A DNA stretch of 64,000 nucleotides from Ambrosia x helenae (Eukaryota; Streptophyta; Magnoliopsida; Asterales; Asteraceae): positions 474,705 to 538,704 of the forward strand of contig CM061230.1 of NCBI GenBank assembly GCA_030844895.1, in the 5' to 3' direction. A program made the translations under genes and the position numbers. Of this stretch, positions 58,901 to 64,000 are shown piece after piece; within the stretch, counting starts at the first letter, position 1; each line of letters opens with the position of its first letter. The notes beneath the pieces were generated by a model that was not told the DNA's origin, did not search any database, and saw nothing but the letters and a program-made list of their open reading frames with translations.

Positions 58901-59988
58901 ACCATAATAAAAAAAACCAAAAAAAAACAAAAATACACTGTACATGAATGATAACAAAAATCCTAAACAAAAAATAAAAAAAAAATATGTACTGTAGAAA
59001 TAAAAAATAAAGACAAAGGACAAAAAGACATAAGTAACCAAATTTAATATATCAAAAAAAACAAAAAAAAAATTAAATGATATATATTTCTACAACATAT
59101 GTCACTTATGTATCAAAAAAAGTTACAAAAAACATATGTCACTTATGTATCAAAAAAAAGTTTCTTCCGTGTATTTTTTCCACATTTTGTGTACGTAACT
59201 TAAGTAACAAAAAAATAAAAAATTAAAATGATATATATTTCTACAACAGACAAAACTTAAGACTAGGGAAAGTTTTAAAAAACACAATATAAGCTACATG
59301 GAGGGTATTAAAGAAAATGGAAATAAAGTATCTTAATAAAAAAGAAGCTCTTTTGCATCATTAATAAACGTGTACCAAAAGAGTGGAAATAAAACTTTTC
59401 ACTTAATTTAAGTAAAAACAAATTTAAAAATCTGCAAAAATACTTCTTGTTACTGTTTTTTATTCACAAAATATGCCTAATAGTAAGGTGAAGGCTTGTT
59501 TAAAAAAGTTGTATAATCAAAGGTTTTATGCTCGTTACACAAAGTTAAAGTAGTTCATGTGCTCATTAAAAGATATAAATTAAAAAAAAATAGCTAAAAA
59601 TCTAAAACAGAAAATGTATAAACATAAAACATAAAATTGTGTTCAATAAAACCTGGACCATCCTGAAACACAACAACATCGTGAGTCAAAGAAGCGGATC
59701 TGGGCAACACATGGCTACTGTTCTCTGAAAAAAAACAAGAGAAAAAAAAACATACACGATTAAAACAACAAAAAAGGGAATTTTGCACAACCAAAATGTC
59801 GTGAAAATGAAGTAATGAGAGTGGAAAAACAAAAGTTATGAACCTGGCAAGTTTAACACAGCAGATATGGGGTCTTCATTAGTTTCGAAATCAGAAAGAA
59901 GGTTGCGTGGTACGATCGGGGTCGGATAATTTTCAAGGTTGTGAGGTACGAGGTGGGTAGGGGAACCAATCTCACTGTCATCATCCAT
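55908..59988 (-). CDS. FAR1-type Mutator-like transposase (832 aa), six exons
   Basis: This nuclear enzyme would bind the element's ends and catalyse cut-and-paste transposition. FHY3/FAR1 plant transcription factors are domesticated relatives. Minus-strand exons are 59988-59844, 59724-59653, 58520-57722, 57603-57345, 57239-56670 and 56561-55908. Every phase joins and the sum is 2,499 nt. A FAR1 DNA-binding domain spans about residues 101-205. The MULE transposase core carries D332 (FDATYQTNKY), D393 (LVLTDQDPAM) and E504 (TSRCESSNACF). A SWIM zinc finger uses C627, C629, C639 and H641. A C-terminal zinc knuckle is C793, C796, H803, C808. No stop or frameshift is present, so it looks functional. 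The start is the only ATG that gives the acidic first exon. The intron after exon 2 is long (1.1 kb) and rich in ACTTATGT words. Confidence 0.9.
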
Positions 59989-60299
59989 AATTGCTATGTT
60001 TTGAATGATATATGGTGCCTGGTTTGTTGGAGAAGAAATTAATGGCTAAACATTTAATATAAGCTTTTGAGTATGGGTTTTGGAGGAGACTTTTGAAGGA
60101 TGAGATTTCAATGTTTGACTGAGTTTTGAAGACATAATATATTAAAAATATACTACATGGTACAAAAGAGAAAAGTGGGTATGTTAAAGAAGGGATGTCT
60201 GTAGTATGTCAGCATCAATCAGAAAGAAAATCTTTCATCTTATGCGAAACAATGGGAAGTTACCATCATGCCCTTCATGCCCAAAGGTAAGAGAGTATA

Positions 60300-60376
60300 T
60301 GTGGAGAAATGGTGACCCTTGGATGAGTTTCAAGGGTTTCTCCAACTCACAAAGGTTTCCAATGGATACATACCCT
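60300..60376 (-). repeat. Right terminal inverted repeat of the Mutator-like element
   Basis: On the minus strand it starts AGGGTATGTATCCATTGGAA and continues with GTGAGTTGGAGAAACCC and TTGAAACTCA. This parallels the left end at 43291. It is followed on the plus strand by a TA microsatellite (about 60375-60396). Confidence 0.65.
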
Positions 60377-60396
60377 ATATATATATATATATATAT

Positions 60397-62429
60397 TAAT
60401 CAAGTGATCGATGCGTGCATTAACCGTTCAACAAATTTATATATTTTGTGTTCCAAGACTATAAATAGTACTGTCGTATTATTTTTTTTAACGGTCAACA
60501 AACAATGTCCTGACTACCCGGGGTACCCACCAATTGGTTACAAAAGCACTTCATACGCCCCTGGGTGAAGACACGTTTTAGGTGTCCGCCCACAAGTAGC
60601 GCTGGGTAGCCAAAACCCACCAAGCCACCAATTCCAGGGAAAACTACATTGCTTATTACCCCGATAATTTGTAACTTACCTCTGGCTGTGTATCTATTTT
60701 TTTTTTCCATAATGTTTGATATGTTATATTTTTTACATATAAATTTAGATTATTTAGGATAAGAACTCCAACTAGTTAGTTCTTAAATCAATGGTTACAA
60801 CTTATAAGTAGATCGAGGTGTAAAAAGAATAAGAAAAGAAAACGGGTTTGGACCCGATGAACCGACCTGGTACGATAGCCCAACAAATTGTTTGGGCCTG
60901 ACCCAACCTGATAGTTTGGCATAGGTTTGGGATTTTTGTGTAGAGAACCGATTACAACCCAAATCCATTTGGGTTTGCTCAAAAAAAAAAGAAGAAAACC
61001 ATGATTTTAACACTCCAAACCGGTTTTGAACCCAAGGCGATTATTTGAGCGGGTTGGATATTTTAACCCTAAAATCATTTCACAACCCGAACCACTTTAG
61101 GCCAAATTGGCTTTACCCAATCCGGGTTACAAACCAAACTTGTTTTAACACTCCAAAATGGTTTTGTACACCTCTACCTACTAAGTGTCTCCGGACTTTT
61201 ACCAAAAGACCTACCTTTATATATGTCATCTATTTCAAATCATTAATGAAAAAAATTAATCTATACTATATAGAATGCATTTCATAAAAGGGTATTTTAA
61301 GATACACAAAAATTAAAACTTTTTTTTTTCCTTTTAATGCAGTAGATAAGCATGCTAAAGCTTGTGCAGAAAACCAACATGTCTTTATCCCTTTGGCCTT
61401 TGATACCTTTGACTCCCTAGCGCCAGAATCTATTCGTTTCTTGACCAGGGTTCAACGGGCCGTCCATAGCAATAGTTCAACTCCAGGGGCAAGGATTTAT
61501 CTTTGGTAGACTAGGGTTCGCAATTGAGAAAGAGGTGGCGGCGCAACTTGTTGTCCGTCTATTAAAAAAAAATGCATAAGGTAAAACTTTAAAATGAAAG
61601 AAAATTAGTATTTCAAACACTTTCACACTTTAATACCCTAATCTTAATTACACTTTAATTTCCTCAACTTTACTAAACTTTTACTTATAAAAAATAGTTA
61701 CATTTTTTCTTCTTATTTTAAGCCAACTACCTCACGATTTTTAAATGACAATAATATTTTCACAAAAAAGAAATACATTATAAAAACTAGCATTTTAGTC
61801 TATATAATTTGAGTATAGGATCACTATTATTTTCAAGTTTAAAAAAATTGACGTGTTACGTGATTAACAATAATATCAAAGGATGAACAATAACTGAAAA
61901 CAACAGAAAAAAAAAAGATGAAACCAAATCAAATTAATTAAAAACTGAATTAACTAAAAAACCAAATTAACTTAAAATGGTTATCATTTTTTTGCAACAT
62001 TAGTTAACTGAAATTAACCAAACCAAACCTAACAACTCATATATTCATTTTTTTTTAACATAAACTTCATTCAAAAAACAGAGAGAACCTCAAATAAAGG
62101 ACCACTCCCAACCACTAATTACAACATATACAACGGGTATTTAACTATTAGCTTTTACACCTTCATTTCATCTACTTCTAAAAAAAATAATTATCCAAAG
62201 TTTGATTTTGGTTATTAATAAAAATTAACCAAAGCGAACTAAAAACCAACAATCTTACAAAACAAACCAGACCAATTAACCATTTAGTTAATAAGATCAG
62301 TTAACCAATGACTTTGTTTTCAGTCAAAACTACTAACCTAACTAAACCAAAACACGCACATCCTTAAAATCCGTGTCTTCTTCGCCGCATCATACGTGCA
62401 CCCTACTTACAATAACACGTGTTAGCTTT
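60397..62429. other. Intergenic stretch between MULE and RPS24
   Basis: No intact gene. It holds a retroposon-like fragment (about 60480-60705, minus strand, ending in an A-run and containing GGGTACCCCGGGTAGTCAGG) and the better copy of the coding-like repeat (61345-61565). A repeat with GGGTTTGG/AACCCAA words lies at about 60840-61170. The rest is AT-rich. Confidence 0.5.
61345..61565 (+). repeat. Decayed coding-like repeat, second copy
   Basis: One frame reads KACAENQHVFIPLAFDTF and later RFLTRVQRAVHSN, with TTGTTGTCCGTCT at the end. It parallels 39010-39300. Stops interrupt the frame. It looks like the C-terminal end of an abundant retroelement or captured ORF whose identity I cannot fix. 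Confidence 0.5.
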
Positions 62430-62627
62430 GGAATCATCAAAGCCCAAACCGATAATAAAGTTTTAATCCAGCCCACTAAAAACCAAATGCGGCCCATGCG
62501 GCCCATATCTACATTAACTTACATATCCCTATTAGGGTTTTTTTCACTTACAGACACATTACTCACAGAAAGAACGAAGAAGACGCAGCGCCGCCGTCAC
62601 TCATCCGTCCATCACAGCAGCTAATAG
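62430..62627 (+). promoter_or_regulatory. RPS24 promoter with site II and telo-box motifs, and 5' leader exon
   Basis: Several GCCCA/GGCCCA site II motifs (62440-62510, for example GCGGCCCATGCGGCCCAT) precede TTAGGGTTTTT, an inverted telo-box, at about 62533. This pair is the hallmark of plant ribosomal protein promoters. The leader exon ends at 62627, before GTATTTATC, and a leader intron runs to 62943. Confidence 0.75.
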
Positions 62628-62649
62628 GTATTTATCTTTTACAGTTAAG

Positions 62650-62659
62650 TAATCACTTG

Positions 62660-62693
<34 letters not shown>

Positions 62694-62898
62694 CTTGTTA
62701 TAATTAGCTGATTGTTGTATTTAGAGGTGTATTTTAGGGTTTGATTTTGTATTATTATTATTATTATTATGAACGTTTTGTTGTTTTGATTATTATTATT
62801 ATTCCTTTTAATAATTATCTGATTGTTGTATTTAGAGGTGTATTTTAGGGTTTGATTTTGTATTATTATTATTATCGTGAATGTTTTGTTGTTTTGAT

Positions 62899-62915
<17 letters not shown>
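62650..62915. repeat. Duplicated block of about 115 bp in the RPS24 leader intron
   Basis: TTGTATTTAGAGGTGTATTT followed by TAGGGTTTGATTTTG, then ATT triplets and TGTTTTGTTGTTTTGATTA, occurs twice (about 62690-62790 and 62805-62905). TTA microsatellites separate the units. The duplication includes a second TAGGGTTT word. Confidence 0.85.
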
Positions 62916-62930
<15 letters not shown>

Positions 62931-62958
62931 AATATTATTGTAGGATTTAATAGTGAAA

Positions 62959-63050
62959 ATGGCGGACACCAAGGCAGTGACAATCCGTACTAGGAAGTTC
63001 ATGACGAACCGCCTACTGTCTAGGAAGCAGTTTGTGAGTTTAAGTTTTTT

Positions 63051-63127
<77 letters not shown>

Positions 63128-63256
63128 GTGAATGTTTATTTTTTTATTTTTTTTATATATGCTGTAATTGAATTGTGAACCTTGTTTTAATGTATTGTTT
63201 TGTTGTTGATGTAGGTGATTGATGTGCTTCATCCTGGAAGACCCAATGTATCCAAG
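62959..63256 (+). CDS. RPS24: 40S ribosomal protein S24, first two coding exons
   Basis: Ribosomal protein eS24 is a small-subunit component. Exon 62959-63033 encodes MADTKAVTIRTRKFMTNRLL followed by SRKQF. Exon 63215-63256 encodes VIDVLHPGRPNVSK. Both match the highly conserved eS24 N-terminus. The ATG lies 16 bases into the second transcribed exon after a leader intron. The splice sites are GTGAGT and GTAG for the intron 63034-63214, which contains about 25 TTA repeats (63052-63127). The donor at 63257 (GTTTTAC) is weak but fits the conserved exon end VSK. Remaining exons lie beyond the window. The third intron is at least 740 bases and has received two transposon insertions. The coding exons seen are intact. 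Confidence 0.93.
63052..63127. repeat. TTA microsatellite in RPS24 intron
   Basis: About 25 TTA triplets without interruption between exon 1 and exon 2 of the coding part. Confidence 0.95.
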
Positions 63257-63359
63257 GTTTTACACTTTTTTTTAATAATAATATGTTTTCTTTAGGTTAT
63301 ATATGTGTGTATTTTAGTTTGTGACCACAATACATAGGAGAGTAGTCAAAGTTTAACCA

Positions 63360-63535
63360 AACATTTAGAGAACAGATTGTGAACCAACCGGCGGGGAATT
63401 TGTTTGTGTTTGTTCGTTTAATAAATGAACGGACATGAACAAGAAACTCCATTCGTTTAGTTAAACAAATGATCATGAAGAAAGGCTGCGTTCGTTTTTT
63501 ATGTTCGTGAATGTTCGTTTATGCTTGTGATATAA
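63360..63535. mobile_element. Fragment of the TTCGTTTG hAT-like family in RPS24 intron
   Basis: GTTTGTTCGTTTAATAAATG, AACGGACATGAAC and GTTCGTGAATGTTCGTTTAT closely match the inside of the element at 41363-41764. The TAGGGCTGTAAAC end is not seen, so it is truncated or diverged. Confidence 0.6.
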
Positions 63536-63666
63536 AAAGTAAAATAACTGACATAAAAAACACACCTACAAAAGACATGAGATGCACAATTTCTTAGTGC
63601 CTCGGCCCTTAGAGGTGTACATACAAAAAATCATCATGATGCGCCACCTCAGACATGGTTTCTTAG

Positions 63667-64000
63667 CATAGTTATCAAAGGCGCTAGGCGTACTCAAGGC
63701 GAGTGTGTCTCGCCTGGGGCTTAGGCGCTAGGCGCAGAAAGAGCGAGGGTCTGAGATAAAAAAAAGCGAACATTGAAAATTAAGTAAAAATATATTAAAA
63801 TAATACTATTTTTCATCTAGTTAGTTTCAAAAGTTTTAAAATATTGATGTATTAGTGTAGAGAAACAGTTTTCCCTAGATAAAAGTATAAATCTAGCTGC
63901 AATGTAGCCATAATTTAACGAATTTTGCTGGAAACTATCTGGAATTTGAGAATCTAGCTGAAATCTGCCCCTAAACCATCACATGTAGAATTAAGGTGCA
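63667..64000. mobile_element. hAT-like CATAG element, cut by the window end
   Basis: It starts CATAGTTATCAAAGGCGCTAG and follows the element at 29164 closely through GCCTGGGGC, GGTCTGAGAT and TAAAATATTGATGTATTAG. The right end and its target duplication are outside the window. Confidence 0.8.

Larger units (their letters stand above)
43291..60376. mobile_element. Large Mutator-like element with Ulp1-like, unknown and FAR1-type transposase genes
   Basis: The left end (43291 onward) and the inverted right end (60376 backward) are clearly related over about 60 bases. They share TATATAGG, TTGGAAAC, GTGAG, TGGAGAAAC and GAAAC in the same order. Both ends abut TA dinucleotide runs, which hides the target duplication but fits insertion into a TA microsatellite. 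Inside, a plus-strand Ulp1-type protease gene and a small unknown gene converge on a minus-strand transposase. Plant MULEs that carry Ulp1-like genes (Kaonashi-type) are established. The 17-kb size, duplicated exons and third gene make this copy noteworthy. The transposase seems intact, so the element may be autonomous. Confidence 0.85.

Noticed and set aside
62645..63232. Open frames of poly-Asn, poly-Tyr or poly-Ile near RPS24
   Set aside because: They are translations of TTA/ATT microsatellites inside introns.

Overview
This window is nuclear DNA from a flowering plant. Its genes carry GT-AG introns, the spacers are AT-rich and packed with transposons, and every recognisable protein belongs to a plant family. 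A eudicot, quite possibly an Asteraceae species, is my best guess, but the sequence alone does not prove the taxon. Five ordinary host genes lie in a sea of repeats: the 3' end of a class II diterpene (copalyl diphosphate) synthase (1112-2340, +), a WDR5-type WD40 gene (28080-31765, +), a GPI-anchored lipid-transfer-like protein gene (35734-36730, +), a DUF868 gene with one frameshift (37475-38388, -), and the 5' end of a 40S ribosomal protein S24 gene (62959 onward, +).

The left third is dominated by a Tat-lineage Ty3/gypsy retrotransposon. It runs from an 896-bp LTR (4702-5597) through an intact 1,800-residue gag-pol ORF (5652-11054), a repeat-rich post-pol spacer, a four-exon antisense gene of about 1,009 codons (15847-12596, -) and a 78-bp minisatellite to a second LTR (17179-18073). 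That second LTR is followed not by host DNA but by another primer-binding site and gag-pol copy. The 7.68-kb block 4702-12380 recurs at 17179-24855, with two 1-bp deletions and one G-to-A change noticed. The second unit stops abruptly at 24855 with no antisense gene and no third LTR. One of the deletions breaks its gag-pol frame.

The right third holds a 17-kb Mutator-like element (43291-60376) with diverged terminal inverted repeats sitting in TA microsatellites. It carries three convergent or tandem genes. A multi-exon Ulp1-type (C48) cysteine-protease gene (43812-52019, +) has tandemly duplicated exon cassettes. A small acidic gene of unknown family (52585-53232, +) has its own TATA box. 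A six-exon FAR1/MULE transposase of 832 residues (59988-55908, -) keeps its D-D-E residues, SWIM finger and C-terminal zinc knuckle. I reconstructed the transposase and antisense-gene exons by hand and their phases join exactly.

Between these blocks are short elements that can be delimited from their target-site duplications: hAT-like elements with 8-bp duplications (2848, 29164, 30873, 41363), PIF/Harbinger-like elements with TTA/TAA duplications (34985, 41094), tRNA-derived SINEs (25755, 25963, 28937, 39753), retrotransposon remnants and several minisatellites. The WDR5 intron, WDR5 promoter and RPS24 leader are especially rich in such repeats. The most noteworthy structures are the three-gene MULE with its amplified phase 1-1 exons, and the LTR-sharing tandem Tat pair.
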